A stretch of DNA of 64,000 nt from Spraguea lophii (Eukaryota; Microsporidia; Spragueidae), in the NCBI GenBank assembly GCA_001887945.1, contig LDOQ01000174.1, positions 1-64,000 on the forward strand, given 5' to 3'. Both the position numbers and the translations under genes were made by a program. The notes under the pieces are model-generated. The model was not told where the DNA came from. It ran no database searches and worked only from the letters and a program-made list of their open reading frames with translations. Below are positions 49,601 through 59,181 of this stretch, piece by piece; position 1 is the first letter of the stretch; each line of letters opens with the position of its first letter.

Positions 49601-50457
49601 TGCCTAGATTAAAGGAGATTATCAATTCAACTAAGAATATAAGTACACCCATTCTTACCATTTATTCTGAACAGGAAAATGTAGAATCAGCAAGAGCCAT
49701 CGTTGAAAATGTAAAAAATTACAAAACAAAAGATTTAATAAAAAGTATGAAAGAAGTGATAAATAAATATGAATTAATTTTAGAATTAGAAGTAATAGAT
49801 ATAAAAAATGTAGAAATAATAAAAAGACAGCTTAAAAAAGAATTCAAATTAGAAAATATTTTAGTGAATAATTGTAAAGTGATAATAAACAGTACAGATT
49901 CAAAAAAGAAAAAAGAACCATATTTTCAATTTAAGGATCTAAAAAGAAGTATTTTAGAATGTGATATAAAAGGTATAAAAGAAATATGCAGAAGCGTGAT
50001 AAATAAATATCAAGGTAGCAATTACAATATTCTCATGGAAGGTTCAGGACTTCTTAAGATTTTTAAAATAAATCATATAGATCAGAGAAAATGCGTAACA
50101 AATAATATTATAGAAATCTACGAAGTATTAGGAATAGAAGCTGCTAGAAACTCAATAATAAATGAAATAGAATATACTATGAGTAATCATGGAATGAAAA
50201 TAGATAGAAAACATATAATGTTATTAGCTGATTCTATGTGTGCAAGAGGAGAGGTACTAGGTATAACCAGATTTGGAATAAATAAGATGAAGATATCCAC
50301 ATTAATGATGGCATCATTTGAACAAACAGCTGATCATTTATTCGATGCAGCAGTATATAATAGAAAAGATGGAATTAAAGGTGTTTCTGAAAATATTATA
50401 GTTGGAAGTAATATACCTATTGGTACGGGTATGGTAGAACTCATTTATAAAGAATAA
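46660..50457 (+). CDS. RPC1: RNA polymerase III largest subunit RPC1
   Basis: Catalytic subunit transcribing tRNA and 5S genes. Zinc clamp [29 protein letters not shown] (about 67-95) and [42 protein letters not shown]; active-site [10 protein letters not shown] at 454-463; bridge-helix region and [20 protein letters not shown]. The [21 protein letters not shown] and [11 protein letters not shown] strings are the polymerase III version, and there is no heptad tail. 1265 residues. The open frame begins 32 codons earlier inside the end of SEC24; that part is filler, and ATG at 46,660 ([11 protein letters not shown]) leaves a 49-bp gap to SEC24. Only CC precedes it. Confidence 0.93.
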   Translation: [1265 protein letters not shown]

Positions 50458-51201
50458 ATATTATTTAAACATGGATAATAGTTTTGGAATATGTATTATA
50501 AAGGATAGTTAACAATTTTAAATTATTGTTTGGTTAACCGTTTAAATGTATTTGTTTAAAATTAAAATATCTTATTAATAAGAAGATGAAAGATTTTCTC
50601 ATCCTCTGATGAAAAAAAAAAATATTATAATTAAATCATTATGATTAAAAAATACTTTTAAATTATTAGCTTTCTTTTATAGAACATATAATATAGTATA
50701 TTAAGATTCTTGATAATAGATAAAATACTATTTGATAAAAATCTGATTGATTAATTTCTATCTTTCATATGCATACTAAAAAAATAATAAATATAAATTT
50801 ATGATAATAAAAATATTTATAAAGATTAAATACACATAAAATATCTATTTGATTTATATACGTAAGATATTCATTATTTAAGTGAATGAATTAAATAAAA
50901 GAAATTTTTAAAATAAAATCAATTCTTCTTTATCTAATAAATTTAATAACAAACATCTAAAGTATATACAACCTTATAAATCTTACAAACAGTTTATAAA
51001 CTGATTAAATACTCCTATCCTTTTAAAATCTATTATATTTAGACATTATAATGAATAGCTTTACTAAGATATAAACTTTAAAATAATAAATTATCCTATC
51101 TAACATCAAACATTATTTATCAAAAATATTTTAATGTATCAAATATCTAAAACATGTAGGTTTGATATATTGAAATAAAAATAAATTATATTGTTAGGAA
51201 T
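50458..51201. other. Intergenic gap upstream of the septin gene
   Basis: No gene seen. Minus-strand GAGGATGAGAAAATC then TTTCATC at 50,584-50,606 closely matches the element upstream of SEC24. Confidence 0.5.
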
Positions 51202-52002
51202 ATGTCTAGAAGAAAACTTTCATTTAATATTATGCTTGCTGGAAGTACAGGTAGTGGAAAATCATCTTTTATCAATACTCTTTTTAAAAAGAAAATGGTA
51301 GAGGTTAATAAAAAAGAATTTGGAAGGGATATTGATGTGTTTGTAATGGACGTGGATTGTGAAGGAATAAAAAAGAGAATGAATGTGGTGGATACACCGG
51401 GGTTTGGTAGTACAATGGATGATAGTATTTTACATGACAGTATAATTGCGTATATAAAAAGCCAATATGATGTATATCTTGCCGAAGAAACAAAAATCAG
51501 AAGAAATGTACGATGTGAGGATACAAGAATACATGTTCTTTTATATTTTATTCTTCCAAGAAGAAATGGGTTGAGACCGACAGATATTGTTTTTCTTAAG
51601 AAAGTGTCTAATTTAGTAAATGTTATACCGTTAATTTCTAAAGCAGATTTTCTTACACCAGAAGAATCAAAAAATATAAAAGAAAAAATAAAAAGACAAT
51701 TAATTGAAAATGAAATCAATACGTTTTCTTTTAATACGGATTTAGTACCCAATAGTTTAGAATTAAATGAATACAAACCATTTTCTATCATTTCAAATGA
51801 ATGGATTCGTGGAGATGTAGAGGTCGGAAGAAAATATTATTATGGATCTGTTGATGTTGAGAATCCTGCTCATTGTGATTTTTTGGTACTCAAAGAATTA
51901 TTATTTACTTCGTATACGGATTTATTGATAGATCAGACAAATAATGAGCTTTATGAAGATTATAGAGCAGAAGTACTCGCAAATATATTGCCCTCGAGAT
52001 AA
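51202..52002 (+). CDS. Septin GTPase, short
   Basis: Filament-forming GTPase of cytokinesis and membrane scaffolds. P-loop GSTGSGKS (14-21), G3 DTPGFG (64-69), G4 SKAD (146-149, usual AKAD), and the septin-unique element region (WIRGDVEVGRKYYYGSVDVENPAHCDFLVLKELLF) near 205-240. 266 residues: it lacks the N-terminal extension and the C-terminal coiled coil. No CCC precedes the ATG; GTTAGGAATATG does. Confidence 0.93.
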   Translation: MSRRKLSFNIMLAGSTGSGKSSFINTLFKKKMVEVNKKEFGRDIDVFVMDVDCEGIKKRMNVVDTPGFGSTMDDSILHDSIIAYIKSQYDVYLAEETKIRRNVRCEDTRIHVLLYFILPRRNGLRPTDIVFLKKVSNLVNVIPLISKADFLTPEESKNIKEKIKRQLIENEINTFSFNTDLVPNSLELNEYKPFSIISNEWIRGDVEVGRKYYYGSVDVENPAHCDFLVLKELLFTSYTDLLIDQTNNELYEDYRAEVLANILPSR

Positions 52003-52158
52003 ATAAAAAGTTCATTGATCGATATTTTATAAGAGTTTTATATTTTTTAATAAAATAAAATGCAAATTTTTAACTAAGAAATAAATATTTCTATAAATTA
52101 TTTTCTAAATATATAAACTTATATTCTGTTTATAAAAACAAAATAATTGTCATCCCAA

Positions 52159-52428
52159 ATGAAAATACAATACGAAAATGAAGAAAATAATGATTTAGAA
52201 GTTTTAGAATTACAAGGAGACATAGAAAACATTGAACATATGGATGCTACGTATGAGAATAAAAAATTGTATTTTAATAAATTTTATATTGAAGGTGTTG
52301 AAGATAACACAAATTATTACATTGTAGAGAAAATAAAAAACGATGGTAAAATTATACATAAAATTATTGGAAGTGTAAACAAAAGAATTGTTTTTAACAA
52401 ACCACCAAAATATAAAGTGAAAAAATAA
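52159..52428 (+). CDS. CTF8-like clamp-loader accessory protein (tentative)
   Basis: 89 residues. VLELQGDIENIE near the N-terminus and IGSVNKRIVFNKPPKYKV at the C-terminus fit the two conserved ends of CTF8 (WxxxELQGxIE ... IGxHxLxGKxxxLxKPxxV), a subunit of the Ctf18-RFC complex for sister cohesion. The family is short and variable, so the match is only suggestive. Start: ATCCCAAATG; the open frame reaches a TTG four codons upstream, before the signal. Confidence 0.42.
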   Translation: MKIQYENEENNDLEVLELQGDIENIEHMDATYENKKLYFNKFYIEGVEDNTNYYIVEKIKNDGKIIHKIIGSVNKRIVFNKPPKYKVKK

Positions 52429-52464
52429 ATTTTTATGAACTTTTTTTAATTGCTATTGTTTGCT

Positions 52465-53271
52465 TTATTTAGTACAATTAAGTCTTTTCGTTATTTTGCC
52501 AAATGTGCCATACAATTTTTTCAAAACCATAACACATTTGTTTATTTTCCTTAACAATTTTATCTTTCTTGCTCTCCTTTCTTCTTTACTGTTAACACCT
52601 TCTTCGTTGAGAATACCATCGTACAAATCAGTGGTAATTTTATTAAGGGACATGCCTGGAAGAAAATCATCCACTTCTTCAAAAACATCTAGTATGTCGC
52701 TTATCACATGCGAGATAGAAGATTCTGGGATGTTGTCATATTCATCATCTTCTTCATGTTTTTTAGTGTTCGCACGTGCCGAAAGATTATGGACTTTGCT
52801 TTCAGGAATTATTTCGTCTTCCTGATCATTATTAAGACAGCTCTTGCGAGAAATGGCTTTTTTTCGTCTTATAGTTTTTTGTTTATAAGAGTCACTTTCA
52901 TGATGTTCCTCGTCAGAATCATCTGCAAAATGAACTTCCTTTTTATTTTCCCCGGATTTTTCGTATTCGTCATCTGCACAAGTTATTGTTATATCAGGAA
53001 TATCAAATTCCAAATGACCTTCATCATTAGACAAATCATCCTCACTATCTTCAACAAATGTTTCATCTATAATCTCTGTATGATTAAAAATTGATTCAAT
53101 ATCTGCTTTTATATCACGCTGTAATTTTCTTAACTCGTTTGTACCCAATGCAAGTAAATCACTATCTTGTATAAATCCTGTATCATTTGATAGTGTTTCA
53201 TTTTTAACTTCCAAATTTTCAATTCTTTCCATCTCAGCAGATAATATCAATGATATATTCAAAAACAACAT
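52465..53271 (-). CDS. Acidic protein with possible signal peptide, unrecognised
   Basis: 268 residues. A short hydrophobic start (LFLNISLILSAE) may be a signal peptide; then several N-glycosylation-like sites (NETLSNDT, NHTE), long acidic stretches (DSEDDLSNDEG, DDSDEEHHESD), one basic RRKKAISRKS patch, and a helical basic C-terminus (ERRARKIKLLRKINKC ... KKLYGTFGKITKRLNC). Base use is clearly less AT-rich than that of the neighbours. No CCC signal upstream. If secreted it would be a candidate surface or wall protein; if not, an acidic nuclear protein. No family recognised. Confidence 0.7.
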   Translation of the reverse strand: MLFLNISLILSAEMERIENLEVKNETLSNDTGFIQDSDLLALGTNELRKLQRDIKADIESIFNHTEIIDETFVEDSEDDLSNDEGHLEFDIPDITITCADDEYEKSGENKKEVHFADDSDEEHHESDSYKQKTIRRKKAISRKSCLNNDQEDEIIPESKVHNLSARANTKKHEEDDEYDNIPESSISHVISDILDVFEEVDDFLPGMSLNKITTDLYDGILNEEGVNSKEERRARKIKLLRKINKCVMVLKKLYGTFGKITKRLNCTK

Positions 53272-54400
53272 TATTTTATTGTTTTTCTCCTGCTTAAATA
53301 GACATAATATTAACCTTTTATCATCAAATATAAGAAATAAATACCTGATTTACAAAATATCAATTATTTTTATAATTTACTTAGCATGGTATACAAACAA
53401 AAAAGATTTACAAATATAGCTTATTAAAGTGTAATACAATATTATAATATTCTATAAAATATATATATAATCAATATTAACAAATATAAACACATATTAG
53501 AATTTTGATAAATAAAACGTTAATTTAACAGCTAATTTATAAATTTAAAACAAGATAATAGCTATATCTGAATATATAATAATAAATAACAGTTATTTTT
53601 ATGATTTTAACTTTATATATTCTTTATGTGAATATATTTTTCTATAATATAGAATAATATATATTAATATAATTGTATTTAAGATTTACCTAATATTTTG
53701 TATAAGAAAATAATATGCTGTATTATAATATAAATTTAACATATAATAAGAATTTATTATTTAGTTATCAGAAGTAAATATTTTTTATAAAAGTAAAAAA
53801 ATAATATGTTAATAAAACATTAACAACTAAATATTATTAATAATACAATTATATCCAATAATAACATAAAATATAAAATATGCTATTATTTTATTAATAT
53901 TATAGTATTTAAAATAATAGGAATTAAAAAGTGAATTATATAAAATATTGAGATAAAATCTTTTCGTATTTAGACAAACTTTTATTACTAAAAATATTAA
54001 TATTTTAAATATGATTTATTTTATGAATAACAATTTACTGGGATCCTAATTTCTATTTTGTAAATTATATGTTATGTTGATTAAACATGAATATATTTAA
54101 ATTATTAATTTTATAGATGTATTAATTTTAATATATATTTACTTTACAATTAATATATTTATTATCCCATGATTAATTTATATGTAAATGTTTTTATTTT
54201 AAATGATAAGGTAAGATTAGATTAATGCATATATATAACGAAACCAGTTAATACAAGTTTAAACATAGTTCGGGAACAAAATGTCATTGATTATAATAGA
54301 CACATCCGGTTAGGAAACTTCTATAAATAAAGTCTTATCTAAACAAAAAATAAAATAATTTTAAACTTTTTATTTTTATCATACTTACAAAAGAAGGGTA
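53272..54400. other. 1.13-kb gap
   Basis: Extremely AT-rich for most of its length. At 54,167 TCCCATG opens a frame of only 18 codons. From about 54,235 to 54,340 the composition rises, with a GTTCGGGAAC palindrome near 54,270. No gene or RNA identified. Confidence 0.5.
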
Positions 54401-55714
54401 ATGAACTATAAAGAAAATTATGAAGAAGCGTTAGAAAAAATATCACACCTTGAAGATAAATTAGAAGAAAAAGATATTCTTATTGATAGTTTAATAGCAC
54501 AAATAAAAAAATATAAACAATCTGATAACCTTAAAAAGAAAATAGATACACAATCAAATAAAAGGGTTAAAGAAGAATATACAGAGGATGAAACAGAAAC
54601 AATACAGTCTTTGGAAAAAACTGTATCCATACCCGATATTTCATCAAATAAAATAATACCTAATATAAACGATGATGATGAATTAGAAGCAGGTGAAATC
54701 AGAAAAGAAAATACTGTAGATTCTTCGCACAGTAGGCAAACATCCAAATCCATAATGTCTAAAGAAATGAGATATGTTGATAAACAATTGAAATTAGAAA
54801 AAGAAATATCTAAAGAAACAACGGTAAAAATGACAGGATTAAAAGCATTACAAAAATGTCCTAGGAAAAAAGAAATATGTTTTAAATCTAATTATTCATT
54901 TGAAGAATTTATTGATTTTATTGACTCACAAATAGTTCCTTATATTTTTGATGAAAAGAAAAAAATAAGACTTAATAAAACATTGAAGAATTACATAGAA
55001 ATAAATATAAAAGGAATTATCAATCTCATAATAAAAACATTAAATGATAATGATGTAGAAAAGGTTTATACTATACTCTTAACCATATCCATATATTCTT
55101 CTTATGAAATTATAATTCTACTATTCCATGATATTCTGCTATACTTAGAAGATCCATCAAAATTATTATTTTTTTCTTATGCGATTTTCTATGATTGTGA
55201 AATACGCTGTGATATTATTTCAACCACGATTAAAAAAATATTAAACTACCAATTAAATATAGATTATAAACTTTATAAAGAATATAAACAATTTTACAAT
55301 AAAATAGAAAATAGTATAAGTCTTACAGCCTCATCCACAGATTTCATTCCTTATATTTTATCGTTAGAATCGAATTTTAACATCGACGATGAAGAATCTG
55401 TTATAAATATAGCAGCAGTTATTAGAATGATAACAATATTTATGGATTATGATTGGGCATATAACGAGCTTATAGTAAATAATATATATCCTAAATATGT
55501 TAGTACAAAAAATATTTTTTATTTAGTGTGTATAGGTACAGTAGCTTTACAGGGACAAAGAATGTTTGAAGATGAAAAAAGTGTAAAAAATATGTATGAT
55601 TTTATAAAAAAAGAATATAATGAATGTAATCAAAATGTAAAAGAAATTATAAAAAAATATATTGCGAGATTTGAAATTATAGAAAAAACAGAAATAGAAA
55701 ATAATTTTTATTAA
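54401..55714 (+). CDS. Coiled-coil plus helical-repeat protein, unrecognised
   Basis: 437 residues. Residues 1-50 form a coiled coil (EEALEKISHLEDKLEEKDILIDSL); 55-140 are charged and probably disordered, with DDELEAGEIRKE; 165-437 are all-helical with repeated hydrophobic segments, perhaps an ARM/HEAT or MIF4G-like solenoid. No cysteine cluster, signal peptide or catalytic motif. The start has GAAGGGTAATG, a GGG instead of CCC. I do not recognise the family. Confidence 0.78.
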   Translation: MNYKENYEEALEKISHLEDKLEEKDILIDSLIAQIKKYKQSDNLKKKIDTQSNKRVKEEYTEDETETIQSLEKTVSIPDISSNKIIPNINDDDELEAGEIRKENTVDSSHSRQTSKSIMSKEMRYVDKQLKLEKEISKETTVKMTGLKALQKCPRKKEICFKSNYSFEEFIDFIDSQIVPYIFDEKKKIRLNKTLKNYIEINIKGIINLIIKTLNDNDVEKVYTILLTISIYSSYEIIILLFHDILLYLEDPSKLLFFSYAIFYDCEIRCDIISTTIKKILNYQLNIDYKLYKEYKQFYNKIENSISLTASSTDFIPYILSLESNFNIDDEESVINIAAVIRMITIFMDYDWAYNELIVNNIYPKYVSTKNIFYLVCIGTVALQGQRMFEDEKSVKNMYDFIKKEYNECNQNVKEIIKKYIARFEIIEKTEIENNFY

Positions 55715-56870
55715 ATTTAAATTATGTTTTAATTTATATTTTTATTTGATATTTTTAATTGTGTTATGAGGATATATTGTAAATTAAATAATACCTTTAT
55801 CAAGAGAAAGTTATTTAATGATAATTTTTAGGCTTATTTCCAATACCAACTACAAGAGTATATATTTATTTTGGTATCTATCCTTTTCCTTTGTGTACTT
55901 GATAAAAAGTAGAATCTATAGTTAAACCATTATTAATAATCATCTCTGTTTGGGTTATGTCGTCTAATTCTTTTTAAGTAGATCGTATTTTTTTTATTTC
56001 TGGTCGAATGGAATCCACAAATCACCTCGTACGTAATATGATTATCTAAAGATCATTCTTATTCACCGTTTTTGTTATTAATATATGGTTTTTATGGGTT
56101 CAAGCGGGGTGTATTTACTCCAAAACAATCCTACCATCCATTATGTAATGGATTAAAGTCTGGTTAGCAATGGTTCAGTCAAGAATATGATTAAGCTAAC
56201 AGTCTCATTTTTATTAAATAAAAGATATTTAAGAATAATAAATTATTTTTTGTTAGAAACATATTGATAGAAGATCAAAAGAATTTCAGATTTTTTAATT
56301 AAAAATTTATTACATAAAAATTTGTTATTTTTTTTATTTTTCCCTGGCGAAAAAAGATCTTTTTCCTCTAGATATTATTATGATCTAATTGTTATTACAT
56401 AATTCACATACATTAAAAACTAGAAATTCTTGTGTAAGAAGATCGAGACCTTCTCACGACTTATTTTTTGTAAAAAAATATCTCTATGATTAAGATTGTA
56501 TTATTTAAATTTTATCTCTTTTATCATTGAAAGGTATTATAACATTAAATCATACTTTTTTTCACGGTTATTTGATAACACTGGTTTTTACGTGGAATTA
56601 ATATTTAACATTGGATGTTAATTTAAACTTTATAAAAAAAGATATATTTTTATATTTGAATACAATTATATTTATTTTTCTGTTATTTTTATGATATTTT
56701 TCATTCGCTTATTTATTTTCTTTCTTCTAATTTTTTTATCAGAGAAAGAAAAAATCTTCGATTATCTGTTACTATTTCTGTTGCTTATTATTTTTTAAAG
56801 AAAATTAATTATATAGCCTTCTTGGGCATAACAAAGATAAATTACTTTGTTTGTACAAAATATTTATTAA
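55715..56870. other. 1.16-kb gap with a GC-richer island
   Basis: The part 55,840-56,210 is visibly less AT-rich than typical gaps here, has no open frame above background, and contains a perfect hairpin ATCCATTA/TAATGGAT at 56,139-56,156. A second imperfect inverted repeat (GAAGATCGAGACCTTC) lies near 56,439-56,454. A structured RNA or a decayed gene is possible; neither is shown. Confidence 0.45.
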
Positions 56871-57473
56871 TTAAAATGAACAACATCCAGTTTGTTTTTC
56901 CTCGGTTATATTTACTTCTTCTTCACCAATATCTTCCATATTTTCATTTATTTGTATATCTTCAGAAATAAATTTATTTAAAACAGAAACTAGATCTTTA
57001 ATAGTCTCATGTTTCATAGCACATGCTTCCACATATTCTGCACAATGTTCCTTTGCTTTTATTTCTGCTTTAGCACGTATTTCATTTCTTTTTTGTTCAG
57101 AAACCAAATCCATCTTATTTCCCACAATAACTACTTTAACATTATTATTTGGATCATGTATTCTTACCAAATTCTTTATCCAATGATCTATTTTATTGAA
57201 TGTATCTTCCATAGACATATCAAATACAATTACCACTGCAAATGAATCTCTGGTATAATTTGGAATTATACTATTAAATCTTTCTTGACCTGCAGTATCC
57301 CATAGTTGAAGTCTACACTGTTTTCCATTTATATCTATTGTGGTAGTGAGAAAATCAATTCCAATAGTAGGATTATACTTATCATCAACTTCACTATGCA
57401 CATATTGAGATATCAATGTTGTCTTACCAACACTTTGATTTCCAAGAAATACTACTTTGTATTTAGATCGCAT
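56871..57473 (-). CDS. YPT6: Rab GTPase, RAB6/YPT6 type
   Basis: Golgi retrograde-traffic GTPase. P-loop GNQSVGKT (11-18), switch I PTIGIDF (35-41), DTAGQE (59-64), NKMD (119-122). The SAK box is altered to EACAM. The C-terminus TGCCSF carries the two prenylated cysteines. YKVVFLGNQSVGKT, PTIGIDFLTTT and RLQLWDTAGQERFNSIIPNY are the Rab6 versions. 200 residues, full length. Start: ATGCCCATATG on the minus strand. Confidence 0.92.
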   Translation of the reverse strand: MRSKYKVVFLGNQSVGKTTLISQYVHSEVDDKYNPTIGIDFLTTTIDINGKQCRLQLWDTAGQERFNSIIPNYTRDSFAVVIVFDMSMEDTFNKIDHWIKNLVRIHDPNNNVKVVIVGNKMDLVSEQKRNEIRAKAEIKAKEHCAEYVEACAMKHETIKDLVSVLNKFISEDIQINENMEDIGEEEVNITEEKQTGCCSF

Positions 57474-58006
57474 ATGGGCATAATAAATTTTAATAAAAAA
57501 TAAGCAAATTTTAGTTTCTTTTAAACAAAGAACAATAAAAAGATGGAAATGAAAGTTTGTATCTTTTTTATTAAAAATACTTTATTTTCAGATATTTGTA
57601 ATAAAATTTATATTTTAAAATTTAAATATGCGTAAAAAAGAATTGTTGTATCAAAAATATATTAATCTAATAGATCGTAAGTTCAAATACAAAGAAAGTT
57701 ATTACCTAAAAATAATTTTTTCTATAAAGAGAATATAAGCTTATCGTTGAATAACAAATATAATAATTTTTCGTATGATTAACAAACAATAAACAATAAA
57801 ATATTAATTATTCGATATTTTCAATTGAAAATCAATAATTCAAAAAAATTGAGAAAAGGAATGAAGTGTATTTTTAAAAATCATATTTGTAAACTGTTAT
57901 TTAAAAAATATTTAATAATTGAACGATTCGATAAATGCATTGAACAGTTTTCACTTTCTTTAGTGAAAAATAAAAAATAGATTCGATTAAACATTTAATT
58001 CAAATT
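57474..58006. other. Intergenic gap
   Basis: AT-rich. Apart from the hairpin at 57,948-57,969 nothing is recognised. Confidence 0.5.
57948..57969. other. Perfect hairpin downstream of TAF4
   Basis: TTTTCACT, six-base loop, AGTGAAAA: an 8-bp perfect stem about 40 bases after the TAF4 stop. It could mark the 3' end of that transcript. Confidence 0.4.
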
Positions 58007-58939
58007 TTATTTATATTTTTGTTGAATAGTAAACATAGATCTACTGTATCTATTATCTTTTTCTAAAACATAAATAAAATCATCAAGTGTTAATCTTCTA
58101 TTAGTAATTTTTCTTTCAATATCCTTTTCATTAACTGGGGCATACAAAGATTGAAAGGGTGTTTCTAATTCTTTATTTGCAAATGAAGAATCTGAAGACA
58201 TCCAACTTTTTCTTTGTGTTCCCAATGCTGCTAAAGCAACAGTATTGGATAATTTCTTTTTAATTTGAATATCTTCTCTTTCCTGGATCATTTTTTTAAT
58301 TTTCTTCTTTTTTATTCCATCCTGATCTTCCCCTTTTTCTATTGTGTATTTTTCTAAATTATTTTTTTCGATCTCTTCTAAACACCATAGTTGTCTTCTT
58401 ATATCATTTGAAATATTCATCTGATGATTCAATCTACCTGTATCTACTCTTAATTCTGATGCTTGGTCTATTTTTTCTATTATATCTCTTAATTTTCTTG
58501 CTAATGCTAAGAAAAAATACATATATGTATCAGAAGATACATTAAACCCTCTTTCTCTGCATATATGTTTAATCAGCTGTACAAATCTATCTATATTTAA
58601 TAAATTATTCATTCTGACTTGTATATCATCATCAAAATCTTTATTTTCTCTTATATTATATTCTGTATCTCTTACTATTTTTTCTGCTTCTTCTTTTAAA
58701 TCAACACCCGAATATTCAATGATATCATGCAAAAGATCCGTTTTTATTTCTTTATCATCCTGCTGATTATCTGATTGCATACTTGGAAATAATGCTATAA
58801 ATAAAGATGGTCCTAAGATTGTTCTACATTCTTCAAAAAAATCATTTTGTGTTAATTCACCTCTGCATACACCATGATATAAACTTTCAACTATGTGGCG
58901 TTGATCATTGTCAAGAGAGTCAAAAACTTCTTTGTTCAT
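58007..58939 (-). CDS. TAF4: TFIID subunit TAF4
   Basis: Core TFIID subunit. Histone-fold-like region about 110-165 (RFVQLIKHICRERGFNVSSDTYMYFFLALARKLRDIIEKI), then the conserved linker IRRQLWCLEEIEKNNLEKY, the short signature VALAALGTQRKSW (about 240) and the C-terminal LTLDDFIYVLEKDNRYSRSM. All are in TAF4-C domain order. 310 residues; the long N-terminal activator-binding part of animal TAF4 is absent. The open frame has nine upstream codons; ACCCTATATG on the minus strand fixes the start at 58,939. Confidence 0.9.
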   Translation of the reverse strand: MNKEVFDSLDNDQRHIVESLYHGVCRGELTQNDFFEECRTILGPSLFIALFPSMQSDNQQDDKEIKTDLLHDIIEYSGVDLKEEAEKIVRDTEYNIRENKDFDDDIQVRMNNLLNIDRFVQLIKHICRERGFNVSSDTYMYFFLALARKLRDIIEKIDQASELRVDTGRLNHQMNISNDIRRQLWCLEEIEKNNLEKYTIEKGEDQDGIKKKKIKKMIQEREDIQIKKKLSNTVALAALGTQRKSWMSSDSSFANKELETPFQSLYAPVNEKDIERKITNRRLTLDDFIYVLEKDNRYSRSMFTIQQKYK

Positions 58940-59181
58940 ATAGGGTAAATAAAACAATATTTTCAAAAAATATATAAGCTAATTTTAATGTTTAAATTTC
59001 TAACATATTTTATAAATAATTATAATTTGAAAAATATTAATAATTTCAATTAATGAATATGCCAATTTTAGGATTAAATAATCTTATAAATATTTATGAC
59101 TTGGAAAATAAATGGCTGAGAATAATCCCTTCTCCTTTTGAAATGTTTGTTTAATTTATATTTTAATAAATTTTATGATCC

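Noticed and set aside
54167..54225. TCCCATG start followed by a GTAAGA that could be a 5' splice site
   Set aside because: The frame is only 18 codons and no downstream exon, branch site or coding continuation is visible; microsporidian introns also tend to follow the ATG at once.
56085..56125. GGGTTCAAGC string suggestive of a tRNA T loop
   Set aside because: The flanking bases do not form a T stem, and no cloverleaf fits on either strand.
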